Shown here: one piece after another, positions 24,592 through 33,370 of the stretch
Layout of the letters: the number at the start of each line of letters is the position of its first letter
Position numbering within the stretch: position 1 is the first letter of the stretch
Origin: Saprospiraceae bacterium
Lineage (GTDB): Bacteria > Bacteroidota > Bacteroidia > Chitinophagales > Saprospiraceae
Assembly (NCBI GenBank): GCA_016715465.1
Contig: JADKAA010000024.1
Location: forward strand, 1,612,001 to 1,676,000
Length of the DNA: 64,000 nucleotides
Direction: 5' to 3'
The notes under the pieces: generated by a model
Told to the model about the DNA's origin: nothing
The model's database searches: none
The model's input: only the letters and a program-made list of their open reading frames with translations
Position numbers and translations under genes: made by a program

Positions 24592-25301
24592 TTGAAATTT
24601 CAGGACTTCAGAAATCATTTGGAAAGTTACAGGTATTGCATGACATCAACCTGGAGCTCAAATCATCCAGCTGTATTGCCCTTATTGGTCCTAATGGCTG
24701 TGGCAAGACTACGCTGATTAAATCCATCCTGGGCATGGTTATCCCTCAGAATGGTGACATTAAAATTTCGGGAAAATCCATTATTTACCAGCACAAGTAT
24801 CGGGAATTAATAGGCTATATGCCCCAAATAGGCCGATATCCTGGCAACCTCAGCATTGGACAACTCATTAAGATGGTTCGTGACTTACGTCCGGCAAGGA
24901 ATGAATATGATGAAGAACTCATAGACGCATTCCGGCTTTCCGACATCATTGATAAAAAAATGTCAACCCTTTCAGGGGGCACAACCCAGAAGGTGAGTGC
25001 GGTGCTGGCCTTTCTTTTTGATCCTCCCATACTCATCCTGGATGAACCCACCGCCGGTCTGGATCCGGTTTCTTCCGAAGCACTGAAAGTTAAAATAAGC
25101 AAAGAGGTTGAGAAGGGAAAACTGGTGGTGATCACCAGCCATATCCTCAGTGAATTGGATGATCTGGTAACCAGCATTATATTTATGAACGAAGGAAGGA
25201 TTGCCTTCAACAAAACAGTTTCCGAGTTGCTTCAAGATACGCAGGAAGAAAAGATATCCAGGGCTATTGTAACCATTTTAACCAATCAGCAACAGGTATG
25301 A
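24588..25301 (+). CDS. nosF: NosF, ABC transporter ATP-binding protein
   Basis: A 237-residue ABC ATPase with Walker A GPNGCGKTT, signature LSGGTTQKVS, Walker B ILILDEPTAGLDPVS and the switch histidine in VVITSH. Together with NosY it forms the transporter that powers NosD and CuZ assembly, probably by exporting a sulfur species. The ATG overlaps the nosD stop, and the stop overlaps the nosY start (ATGA). Confidence 0.94.
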   Translation: MIEISGLQKSFGKLQVLHDINLELKSSSCIALIGPNGCGKTTLIKSILGMVIPQNGDIKISGKSIIYQHKYRELIGYMPQIGRYPGNLSIGQLIKMVRDLRPARNEYDEELIDAFRLSDIIDKKMSTLSGGTTQKVSAVLAFLFDPPILILDEPTAGLDPVSSEALKVKISKEVEKGKLVVITSHILSELDDLVTSIIFMNEGRIAFNKTVSELLQDTQEEKISRAIVTILTNQQQV

Positions 25302-26065
25302 ACAGGATTATAAAATATGTCTTATTGGACATCATTAAAAATCGATTGGTCCTGGGATATGCCTTAATTCTGGCGTTGGTATCCTGGAGCCTTTTTAATC
25401 TGGAAGACAACAGCGCCAAAGGGGTCTTGTCGCTTACCAATATTGTTCTACTGATTGTGCCGCTTGTATCTATTATTTTTTCTACCATTTACATTTACAA
25501 TGCCTCGGAGTTTATTGAGCTTTTGGTCAGCCAGCCGTTAAAACGCCCTCAAATTTGGATGGGTTTTTTTGCGGGTCTTACCCTTGCACTCATGCTGGCA
25601 TTTTTAATTGGTGTGGGTTTGCCTCTTTTAATCTATGCAGACGGAGGTATCGCTCTTATTTTGTTGATTACCGGCCTCATCATTACAGGTATATTTGTGG
25701 CTTTGGCCATGCTGGTAGCAGTGTTGGCACGGGATAAGGCAAGGGGAATAGGACTTTCCATCATGGTATGGCTGTTTTTTGCCCTTATTTTTGATGGGCT
25801 TATGTTGTTGCTTTTATTCCAGTTTTCAGATTATCCCATAGAAAAGACCATGATAGGACTTACTTCGCTAAGTCCTATCGACCTGGCCCGGATTTTAATC
25901 CTGCTCCGACTGGATGTTTCCGCGCTGATGGGCTTTACCGGTGCTTTATTTAAAGAGTTTTTCGGTTCGGAAACAGGAGAATGGGTTGCCCTCATGTTAA
26001 TGGTTTTATGGATTTTGATCCCATTTTGGATTTCACTCAATCGGTTCAAGGTCAAGGATCTTTAA
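25298..26065 (+). CDS. nosY: NosY, ABC transporter permease
   Basis: A 255-residue ABC-2 type permease with six hydrophobic segments, in the order first cytoplasmic helix, WSLFNL, then NIVLLIVPLVSIIFSTIYIYNASEF, characteristic of NosY. It partners NosF. It is the last plus-strand gene of the operon and ends 43 bases before a bidirectional terminator. Confidence 0.92.
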   Translation: MNRIIKYVLLDIIKNRLVLGYALILALVSWSLFNLEDNSAKGVLSLTNIVLLIVPLVSIIFSTIYIYNASEFIELLVSQPLKRPQIWMGFFAGLTLALMLAFLIGVGLPLLIYADGGIALILLITGLIITGIFVALAMLVAVLARDKARGIGLSIMVWLFFALIFDGLMLLLLFQFSDYPIEKTMIGLTSLSPIDLARILILLRLDVSALMGFTGALFKEFFGSETGEWVALMLMVLWILIPFWISLNRFKVKDL

Positions 26066-26108
26066 TCCAAGCCACTAAAGACCACCATTGCATTCTACAA
26101 AAGAAAAA

Positions 26109-26133
26109 GCCTTCCTTCAGAAAGAAGGAAGGC
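26109..26133. terminator. Bidirectional intrinsic terminator after nosY
   Basis: Ten-base perfect stem GCCTTCCTTC (26109-26118) with GAAGGAAGGC (26124-26133). A run of A before it gives a T-tract for the leftward fasciclin gene; it also closes the rightward nos operon. Confidence 0.8.
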
Positions 26134-26158
26134 CTCCATACATTAATTGGGATAAGTA

Positions 26159-26713
26159 TTATTTTGCTGGCGGTAAAAGTACGTCATTGATCACATGGAT
26201 CATGCCGTTGGAAGTTGGAATGGATGCCACTACCTCGAATCCATTGACAGTAAATTTACCATCTTTTTTGCCAATGGTTACGAAGCCTCCATTTACCTGT
26301 TCCAGTTTTTGTCCATCGGAAAGGTATTCAGCTTTCAGCGCCCCTACGTAAGTGTGATATTCCAGTATATCGACAAGCGCAGCTTTTTTTTCAGGTTTCA
26401 AAAGACCCTCTACCGTGCCTGCAGGCAATTTTTCAAATGCCGCATTGGTAGGCGCAAAAACAGTGAATGGGCCGGCATTGCTCAAAGCATCTACAAGACC
26501 ACCAGCTTGTACTGCGGCCACCAGGGTGGTATGGTCCTTACTCTGTGAAGCCACCTGAACGATGTTTGGATTTGATACATCGTCCTTGACGCCTGACTGG
26601 CCAGTAAGTTGAGTGGCATCAGATGGGGCAGTACTACCCCCGGCCGCTGATGGGGCATTATTACAAGACCATGAGGCCATCGCAAGGAAAAAGAATAAAA
26701 TGATTTGTTTCAT
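26159..26713 (-). CDS. Fasciclin (FAS1) domain lipoprotein
   Basis: A 184-residue lipoprotein when started at the ATG at 26713; the longer frame to 26767 has no family match. The signal ends in SWSC (C17). A single FAS1 domain follows, with TLVAAVQAGGLVDALSNAGPFTVFAPTNAAFEKLP and the C-terminal H2-like MIHVINDVLLPP. FAS1 domains mediate adhesion or ligand binding at cell surfaces. The gene lies convergent to nosY and next to the heme-copper-like protein and the Crp/Fnr gene, and its upstream region has an inverted repeat (26749-26777). Any link to N2O respiration is by position only. Confidence 0.88.
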   Translation of the reverse strand: MKQIILFFFLAMASWSCNNAPSAAGGSTAPSDATQLTGQSGVKDDVSNPNIVQVASQSKDHTTLVAAVQAGGLVDALSNAGPFTVFAPTNAAFEKLPAGTVEGLLKPEKKAALVDILEYHTYVGALKAEYLSDGQKLEQVNGGFVTIGKKDGKFTVNGFEVVASIPTSNGMIHVINDVLLPPAK

Positions 26714-26748
26714 CTTAGGATTTTTAGTTTTGAATGAAGGAAATAATT

Positions 26749-26777
26749 GACATAACACCGCACACATGCATTATGTC
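26749..26777 (-). repeat. Inverted repeat in the fasciclin gene leader
   Basis: Arms GACATAA (26749-26755) and TTATGTC (26771-26777), 15-base loop, 36-64 bases upstream of the fasciclin ATG. It may be an operator or an mRNA leader stem. Confidence 0.3.
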
Positions 26778-26850
26778 TGTGTATTATGTTTGGTAAAATT
26801 AAAAATCCACTATAACTATCGATATGCGTATAGTCATAAAATGAGTAGGG

Positions 26851-26866
26851 TCATTCAACTGAATGA
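26851..26866. repeat. Palindrome TCATTCA-N2-TGAATGA
   Basis: Perfect 7-base arms with a 2-base centre, between the stop of the membrane protein gene (26884) and the fasciclin gene. No T-tract follows in the leftward direction, so a protein-binding site upstream of the fasciclin gene is more likely than a terminator. Confidence 0.35.
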
Positions 26867-26883
26867 TGCACATTGGTAAGTAG

Positions 26884-28119
26884 CTATTTTGTATCTGTTC
26901 TGGAGAACAAAAGCATGAACATGCCCAGGGCCATACCGATTGAAATAGCTAAAAGCATGCTGTTTACATAAGGAACCACGATGTAATCAAAAGAAGCTAT
27001 GCCCTGGATGGCCAGCAGCAGTTCATTTAAGAAGATGCCAGTCAATAAAACAACCATGCCTCTTCTGGTAAATGTTGTGCTTTTAGCCCATTCATGGGCA
27101 AAAATCATAACTAGTAAAAATACTGTTGTGCCTGCAAGCAGAATAAGATGTAAATACGCGATGACTACCGGTCTGAACCCGAAAGCAAGCTGGCTTATCT
27201 GAGGAATGACCGAAAAGAGTTGTAATAAAAATTTAATCAGGAAAGCTGTTGCCGAAAATAGCAAAGCATATTTAACGTAAGGTTTCATACGGTCTGTAAA
27301 TACGGAACGATTGGCCCATAATGATTTGATTATCAAAACGATGGCATAACTTTGCCCAAGGGCAGCTGCGACCACAAACAAGTAGATCCATAATGGTAAT
27401 TTTAACCATAAAATTGATAAGCCGTAGGCTGGAATGGCACTCAAGGTTAATGTCCAATAAATCTTATTGTCTTGAATCGCATTTGGAAAAAGACCCTGAA
27501 GAAATAAGGTGAGTATGCCGATACAGCCACATAGAAACCAGCCATTGTATTGAAAATGTAAGAAAAAATAGACCGAGGCAAGATAGGTGTACTGATCCAA
27601 GTGTTTACTTATCATCATCCATGCCAGGACAAATGTGCCAATCGAAGAGACCGCATTCCAAATCAGGGCAGCCATGAACCACTTTTTTGCAGGGTGATCG
27701 ATGCCCATTTTTTTTGTATCCCGATAAAATAAATAGGTTGCAACGTAACTAAGCAATACCGTCAGGGTGGAAAAGGTAATGGATGTGGCATTGTAACCAC
27801 CTATGGCAAATGAAGCCAGCATACCAAGGGCAAATAGCCACTGGGTAATTATGATAGAGCGATAATTTTTATCATTTAGAAGGCCATTGCTGGTCAGAAA
27901 ATGCCTGATAAACAAATAGATTACCAAACTTACCCAGCCGGCAAAAGCAAAATGTGAATGCGCATGTTGCAGATTTTTTTGATTGAAATAGGGAAAATCA
28001 AACCCTATCTTATAGCGCATAAGGCAGCCGAATAAACCGACAATAAACAGATTGAGTAAAGCAACAAAGGCCATGTTGCTGGAAAAATTGGATTTTTGGC
28101 TGTTTAATTTGATTTCCAT
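26884..28119 (-). CDS. Multi-spanning membrane protein, heme-copper oxidase/NnrS-like
   Basis: A protein of about 411 residues with 11-12 hydrophobic segments. Conserved histidines occur at helix ends: QKNLQHAHSHFAFAGW in the first periplasm-facing part, FFLHFQYNGWF in the middle and MIFAHEWAKS near the C-terminus. This pattern resembles cytochrome oxidase subunit I-like and NnrS-like proteins, which carry heme and copper and appear in denitrification and NO-stress loci. The assignment is by eye and moderate. The ATG at 28119 leaves a 13-base gap to the Crp/Fnr gene; an alternative start at 28176 would overlap it by 44 bases. Confidence 0.6.
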   Translation of the reverse strand: MEIKLNSQKSNFSSNMAFVALLNLFIVGLFGCLMRYKIGFDFPYFNQKNLQHAHSHFAFAGWVSLVIYLFIRHFLTSNGLLNDKNYRSIIITQWLFALGMLASFAIGGYNATSITFSTLTVLLSYVATYLFYRDTKKMGIDHPAKKWFMAALIWNAVSSIGTFVLAWMMISKHLDQYTYLASVYFFLHFQYNGWFLCGCIGILTLFLQGLFPNAIQDNKIYWTLTLSAIPAYGLSILWLKLPLWIYLFVVAAALGQSYAIVLIIKSLWANRSVFTDRMKPYVKYALLFSATAFLIKFLLQLFSVIPQISQLAFGFRPVVIAYLHLILLAGTTVFLLVMIFAHEWAKSTTFTRRGMVVLLTGIFLNELLLAIQGIASFDYIVVPYVNSMLLAISIGMALGMFMLLFSRTDTK

Positions 28120-28132
28120 ATTGGCTGTATTT

Positions 28133-28738
28133 TCAATAAAATAGTTTTCTATTTCTGATTTCAATTTTGTTATCACCTTCCATTTTTTTAAGGGTGCGGA
28201 TTACGGTCTCTACCCTTAAGCCGGTAAAGTCTGCGATCTCTTGTCTGGTGAGCGTGATTAATATTTTTTTATCGAGGTCGATGTTTGTTTTTTTCTTAAA
28301 GTTTTGTAGAAAGTTTAAAATTCTGAATTCCGGCTGTTGGCCGGTCAGCATTTTGTTGGACCAGGTTTTTTCATAAACCCTTTCGGCAAGTATCAAAACA
28401 AAATTTTTATAAAATATGGGGTTATCTTCCACTAACTTGAAGAATGGGCCGCGTGGCACCTTGATCACCACTGATTCTGTCACCGCTATGGCAGAGGATG
28501 GGTAATTTACATTTAAAAACAGCGGAGGTTCGCCGAAACTCTGACCTTCAGAAAAAAGACCATGGGTATAAATTTTACCATCTTCATTTTGACTTATCAT
28601 TTTGACACAACCTGATAATATTTGGTAGTAATACCGCGGAGTACTGCTTTCCTTAAAAAGGCAATCCCCTTTTGGATGCAACTTTATCGTGCCTCCGTTT
28701 TGAATAAGAAGGTCTTTATCCAAGCCATAAGAAGCCAT
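28133..28738 (-). CDS. Crp/Fnr family transcriptional regulator
   Basis: A 201-residue regulator with an N-terminal cyclic-nucleotide-binding-like beta roll (HPKGDCLFKESSTPRYYYQILSGCVKMIS) and a C-terminal winged helix-turn-helix (ITLTRQEIADFTGLRVETVIRTLKKMEG). The recognition helix GLRVETVIR (about residues 173-181) has the V-E-T and R arrangement of FNR (GLTVETISR), not of CRP, so a TTGAT/ATCAA-type site is expected. The FNR iron-sulfur cysteine cluster is absent, so it may sense NO or redox as in DNR-like proteins (inference). It precedes the heme-copper-like gene in one leftward unit. Confidence 0.9.
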   Translation of the reverse strand: MASYGLDKDLLIQNGGTIKLHPKGDCLFKESSTPRYYYQILSGCVKMISQNEDGKIYTHGLFSEGQSFGEPPLFLNVNYPSSAIAVTESVVIKVPRGPFFKLVEDNPIFYKNFVLILAERVYEKTWSNKMLTGQQPEFRILNFLQNFKKKTNIDLDKKILITLTRQEIADFTGLRVETVIRTLKKMEGDNKIEIRNRKLFY

Positions 28739-28829
28739 AACTATTTTTTTTCCAAGCTAAATTAATCTTTTCAAAGTATATTTCGGTTTCAGGATTAAAA
28801 TTCTCACCATCTCGAAACCATGATAAAAA

Positions 28830-28852
28830 AAAGGTCAGTTGACCAGACCTTT
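28830..28852 (-). terminator. Intrinsic terminator overlapping the end of valS
   Basis: On the minus strand: stem AAAGGTC / GACCTTT (arms 28846-28852 and 28830-28836) followed by a run of T. The valS stop codon (28835-28837) lies inside the distal arm, so terminator and coding end overlap. Confidence 0.75.
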
Positions 28853-31480
28853 CAGCTTAATCACCTCCTGTTCCAATAACCTGATCCGCTCCTGACCGTC
28901 GGCCAGTTTCTTCCGTTCCTTTTCAATGACATCTGATGGAGCACCTGCCACAAAACGTTCATTGGTTAATTTTTTCAGGATGCCATCCACAAAATTTAGC
29001 TGATGGACCAACTCCTTTTGCTTTTCTTCCAATTCTTTTGCGGCATCAATCTCAATTTGCAATTCGACGAAATACTTTTCTGCGTCCACTATGAAATTGA
29101 CGCCCTGAATGTCTTCTAAATCAGTAATCTCAAATGAAAATAAACCGGCCATTTTGGTGACCAATGGAGAATAACCTCCAATTTTTTCAAAGGCAGAAAC
29201 AATTTGACTGCTTTTGGCATACAGAGGTAATGCTTCCTTGGATTTTAACCCGTTTTTAGCCCTTACTTCCCGAATGGCTGTGATCAGGGTCTTTGCATGC
29301 TCTATGGCAGCGAGCATTATTTCATCACCTTTGCCTCCTTTTGGGTAAGGAGAAAGCATACAGTCACCCTTTTGTGAATTTGTCTTGAGCTGGTGCCAGA
29401 TTTCTTCGGTAATAAATGGCATAAAGGGATGTAAAAGCGAACATATGTCTGTGAAGATCGATATGGTTTTGGTATAACATTGTTCAGAAATTGGCTCTCC
29501 CTGCCCGGGTTTTACCATCTCCAAATACCATGAACAAAAGTCATCCCAAATAAAACTATAAATAGACATTAATGCATCTGACAATCTATATTGCTGAAAA
29601 TCCTCATTTACCTTCAAAGCAATGACAGACAATTTTTCATCCATCCAGTTATAGGCAAGTTGATCTAGAGGCGTTGGCTCAATAGAGGGGTCGGGTGTCC
29701 AACCAAGGATAAGCCTCATGGCATTCCACAATTTGTTGCAAAAATTTCTGCCTTGTTCTACAAGTTTTTCATCAAACAAAAGATCACCACCAGCAGGGGA
29801 GCAGGAAAGCATGCCAAAACGAACGCCATCGGCTCCATAATCCTCGATGAGTTTGAGGGCGTCGGGCGAATTGCCTAACTGTTTGCTCATTTTTCGCCTC
29901 TGTTTGTCCCTCACCATGCCGGTAAAGTAAACATCGTGAAAAGGTTTTTCCCCAGTCCATTCAAAGCCAGCCATTGCCATGCGGGCTACCCATAAAAAAA
30001 TGATGTCCCAACCGGTAACCAGTACGCTTGTTGGGTAGTAATAATTAAGCTCTTCTTTCGAATTAAAGCCATCAAAAACACTGATGGGCCAAAGCCAGCT
30101 TGAAAACCATGTATCGAGGACATCTTCGTCCTGACTTAAATCCGCTTCGGTCAACGCCAAATTTCCGGAGATTTTTTTTGCTTCTTCCAGAGCCTCGGCT
30201 ATATTTTCTGCTACAAAGGTAAATTCCCCGTAATACCAGGCAGGTACCCTGTGCCCCCACCAAAGCTGCCTTGAAATACACCAGTCCCTGATGTTTTCCA
30301 TCCAATGCCGGTAGAGGTTTTTTTGATTCTTTGGAAAAAATTCAATTTCATCACTTTCCACAGCGTCCAACGCAGGACCTGCGAGGGCTTTCATGTCCAC
30401 ATACCATTGGAGTGACAGTCTGGGTTCAACGACGGCGTTAGTGCGTTCTGACCTGCCGACGTTGTTCTTATAGTCTTCAATTTTGACAATATATCCTGCC
30501 GCATCCAGATCTGCAGCGAATTTTTTTCTAACCACAAACCGATCATCGCCCGGATAAATTCCGGCTGCACTGCTCATCGTGCCATCATCATTGAAAACAT
30601 CCACAGTTTCCAGCTGATGTTTTACCCCAAGGTCAAAATCATTGACATCATGAGCGGGAGTAACCTTTAGTGCGCCTGTTCCAAAATCCATCGTTACGTA
30701 CTCATCCACAATGATGGGTACTGCTCTGCCGATGAGGGGTACAATGGCTCTTTTTCCATGAAAAGCATGATACCTGGGATCGTCGGGATGAACAGCGACG
30801 GCTGTGTCTCCGGGTATGGTCTCCGGTCGGGTAGTAGCTATGGTGATATATTCTTCTGTGCCCTCAATTTGATATTTCACATGAAATAGTCTGGAATTTT
30901 CCATTCCATAAATTACTTCTTCATTGGACAAAACGGTGCGGGCTTCCGGATCCCAGTTGACCATACGTTTCTTTCGGTATAATTTGCCCCTACGGTGCAG
31001 ATCGACAAACACTTTATAGACGGCATCCGACCTGATTTCATCCATGGTAAAGGCGGTTCTGTCCCAATCACAGGAGGCGCCCAGTTTTTGGAGCTGCTGT
31101 AAGATGATGCCACCGTATTCCTCTTTCCATTCCCATGCATATTTCAAGAATTCATCCCGGCTGAGGTCAGCCTTTTTGATGCCCCGCTCCCTCAGCATAC
31201 GCACTACCTTAGCTTCGGTGGCAATGGAGGCATGGTCAGTGCCCGGAACCCAGCATGCATTTTTTCCTTCCTGCCTTGCCTTGCGGATAAGTACATCCTG
31301 GATGGTATTGTTGAGCATATGACCCATGTGAAGCACGCCTGTAACATTGGGTGGCGGTATCACCACACTATATGGTTCGCGCCCATCCGGGGTGGATTTA
31401 AAGTATTGCATGGACATCCAGTACGAATACCATTTTTCTTCTACTTCTAACGGATTGTATCGTGCTGAAATTTCACTCAT
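28835..31480 (-). CDS. valS: Valyl-tRNA synthetase
   Basis: Class I aminoacyl-tRNA synthetase of 881 residues that charges tRNA-Val and edits mischarged threonine. The HIGH-type motif is PPPNVTGVLHMGHML near the N-terminus, the KMSKS loop is RRKMSKQLGNS, the editing domain lies in between (ATTRPETIPGDTAVAV), and the C-terminal arm is a coiled coil (EKQKELVHQLNFVDGILKKL). Length and motif order are normal for the family. It lies 77 bases downstream of the M42 peptidase gene on the same strand and ends in a terminator. Confidence 0.98.
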   Translation of the reverse strand: MSEISARYNPLEVEEKWYSYWMSMQYFKSTPDGREPYSVVIPPPNVTGVLHMGHMLNNTIQDVLIRKARQEGKNACWVPGTDHASIATEAKVVRMLRERGIKKADLSRDEFLKYAWEWKEEYGGIILQQLQKLGASCDWDRTAFTMDEIRSDAVYKVFVDLHRRGKLYRKKRMVNWDPEARTVLSNEEVIYGMENSRLFHVKYQIEGTEEYITIATTRPETIPGDTAVAVHPDDPRYHAFHGKRAIVPLIGRAVPIIVDEYVTMDFGTGALKVTPAHDVNDFDLGVKHQLETVDVFNDDGTMSSAAGIYPGDDRFVVRKKFAADLDAAGYIVKIEDYKNNVGRSERTNAVVEPRLSLQWYVDMKALAGPALDAVESDEIEFFPKNQKNLYRHWMENIRDWCISRQLWWGHRVPAWYYGEFTFVAENIAEALEEAKKISGNLALTEADLSQDEDVLDTWFSSWLWPISVFDGFNSKEELNYYYPTSVLVTGWDIIFLWVARMAMAGFEWTGEKPFHDVYFTGMVRDKQRRKMSKQLGNSPDALKLIEDYGADGVRFGMLSCSPAGGDLLFDEKLVEQGRNFCNKLWNAMRLILGWTPDPSIEPTPLDQLAYNWMDEKLSVIALKVNEDFQQYRLSDALMSIYSFIWDDFCSWYLEMVKPGQGEPISEQCYTKTISIFTDICSLLHPFMPFITEEIWHQLKTNSQKGDCMLSPYPKGGKGDEIMLAAIEHAKTLITAIREVRAKNGLKSKEALPLYAKSSQIVSAFEKIGGYSPLVTKMAGLFSFEITDLEDIQGVNFIVDAEKYFVELQIEIDAAKELEEKQKELVHQLNFVDGILKKLTNERFVAGAPSDVIEKERKKLADGQERIRLLEQEVIKLKGLVN

Positions 31481-31557
31481 CTTTGTTTCTTTAGGATATG
31501 GATGTCTGGAAACATCAACCGATGTTAACCAATTGACGGTCGCCAGAAAATTCTGTC

Positions 31558-32645
31558 TTATATTTTATCAAAATATTTAAAACTCTGCCCTGCTTTAATG
31601 CTGAGCAGGGTTTCGTAAATCAGCTTGATCACATGGGTGATGTCATCCTTATGTGCCATTTCCACTGTGGTATGCATATAGCGCAAGGGTAATGATATCA
31701 ATACGGAAGGTATACCGCCACCAGTATAAGCAAAAGCATCGGTGTCTGTCCCTGTACTTCTGCTGGATGCAGATAACTGTACAGGAATTTTTTTCTGTTC
31801 AGCTACATCTCGTACCTGACGAAGCAATTTATTGTGCACTGCAGGCGCAAAGGTTAATACAGGTCCTTTGCCACATGCCAGGTCACCTTCTTTTTGGTAG
31901 TTACCAATGGCGTATTTGTATCGTGACATACATCGGTAATTATGGCGATATCTGGCATGATTGTATTTGCGATCATTTCTGCGCCTTTGAGTCCAATCTC
32001 TTCCTGGACGGAATTTACAATGTACAAAGTGAAAGGCAGCTTCTTTTTCTGTTCTTTAAGCAGTCTGGCTACCTCTGCAATGCAGAACCCACCAATACGG
32101 TTGTCCAATGCCCTGCCAGTATAATATGTATTGTTGATCATGGTCAGTCCATCGTCGTAGGTAATCACACATCCGGGATGGATGCCCATGGCTTCCACAT
32201 CCTTCTTATCGTTTGCACCTACATCGATAAAAATGTTATCCATGTTAGGCGTAATTTCTGCTTCTTTCCCATTTCGGGTATGGATGGCCGGCCACCCAAA
32301 AACGCCTTTTACCGGTCCTTTTTCAGTGTGAATGGTCACACGCATCGAAGGTGCAATGAGGTGATCACTGCCTCCATTGCGAATCACACTGATGTATCCC
32401 TTATCTGAGATGTAGTTTACAAACCAGGAAATTTCATCGGCATGTCCTTCAATGACCACTTTATATTTTTTGCCTGGATTGATCACGGCATAGGCTGTGC
32501 CGTAATTGTCCAAATGCCATTCGTCGATATAAGGCTTTAAATACCTCAACCACAATTTTTGCCCCTCGCTTTCAAAACCGGTAGGAGAGGTATTATTGAG
32601 GTATTCATAGAGGAAAGTCTCTGATTTTTTATTAAAAAAGGTCAT
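31558..32645 (-). pseudogene. M42 family aminopeptidase, one-base frameshift
   Basis: Cobalt/zinc-dependent aminopeptidase of the FrvX/glutamyl aminopeptidase type, about 360 residues when joined. The first frame (32645 to 31854) has GHADEIS, ALDNRIGG and the catalytic SVQEEIGLKGAE and DVCHDT. The second frame (to 31558) continues with KEGDLACGKGPVLTFAPAVH and ends with MHTTVEMAHKDD, which holds the last metal histidine. The break is at five T on the plus strand (31891-31895); one more base restores TTKKEGDLACG. All catalytic parts are present on both sides, so a sequencing indel is more likely than a decayed gene. Confidence 0.85.
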
Positions 32646-32705
32646 TTTTCTTCAAAATTTGTGCAAATATCGCATATTTTCTACTAATAATCCAGTGTTG
32701 TGGTT

Positions 32706-33354
32706 TCATTCCCGGCTTGCGAAATGAAGATCAAACCATCTTTCCGGATTGTGGCTCCATTTTTCCAATACCTCAATGGCTGCCAGGTCTATGTAAGCCT
32801 GCTGCGCGGCTATATTGATAAGTTCCCCATAATGGGTAATTGATTTGTAGGCTATGCCTGCCCGGGAAAAAATTTTGCCTCGACAATTCAAAGCCATAAT
32901 CAAAAATAGCCACAACGCCGGCTACTTCCTTACCTTCTTCCCTTAGTACGTCGACCACCTGGATGGAACTGCCGCCAGTGGAAATGAGATCTTCCACAAC
33001 CAATATGTGGTTGTAGGGGGTAAGGTCGCCTTCAATCCTGTTTTTTCTTCCATGCCCTTTTGCTTCCGCTCTCACATAGGCAAAGGGCAGCTCTAGAAGG
33101 TCAGCCAACAGAGCGCCATGGGCTAAGCCGGCAGTAGCCACACCCGCAATGGAATCAATGGGCCCGAATGATGCGGCGAGTTCTGCCAGTCCTTTTTTAA
33201 CAAGTGTTCTTACTTCAGGGTGTGATAGGGTGATTCTGTTGTCACAATATATGGGAGACCTCATCCCGGAAGCCCAGGTAAATGGGTTTTGAGGACTAAG
33301 TTTAATTGCGTTAATTTGCAATAGCTTTTCACATAAGAGGCTGCTGTAATTCAT
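32706..33354 (-). pseudogene. pyrE: Orotate phosphoribosyltransferase, one-base frameshift
   Basis: Pyrimidine biosynthesis enzyme that forms orotidine 5'-phosphate from orotate and PRPP. The first frame (from the ATG at 33354) has the family start and the PRPP-binding motif ILVVEDLISTGGSSIQVVDVLR. At six A on the plus strand (32867-32872) the frame leaves the family sequence; removing one base joins it to SRAGIAYKSITHYGELINIAAQQAYI and the stop at 32706, for about 215 residues. As pyrE is normally essential without salvage, this indel is probably an assembly error. The ATG is 16 bases from the divergent Nudix ATG. Confidence 0.87.
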
Positions 33355-33370
33355 AATCAGTTAACAATAA

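Noticed and set aside
31891..31895. Programmed ribosomal frameshift in the M42 peptidase gene.
   Set aside because: The run has only five A on the coding strand preceded by C, so no canonical slippery heptamer exists, and neighbouring genes show similar indels of both signs.
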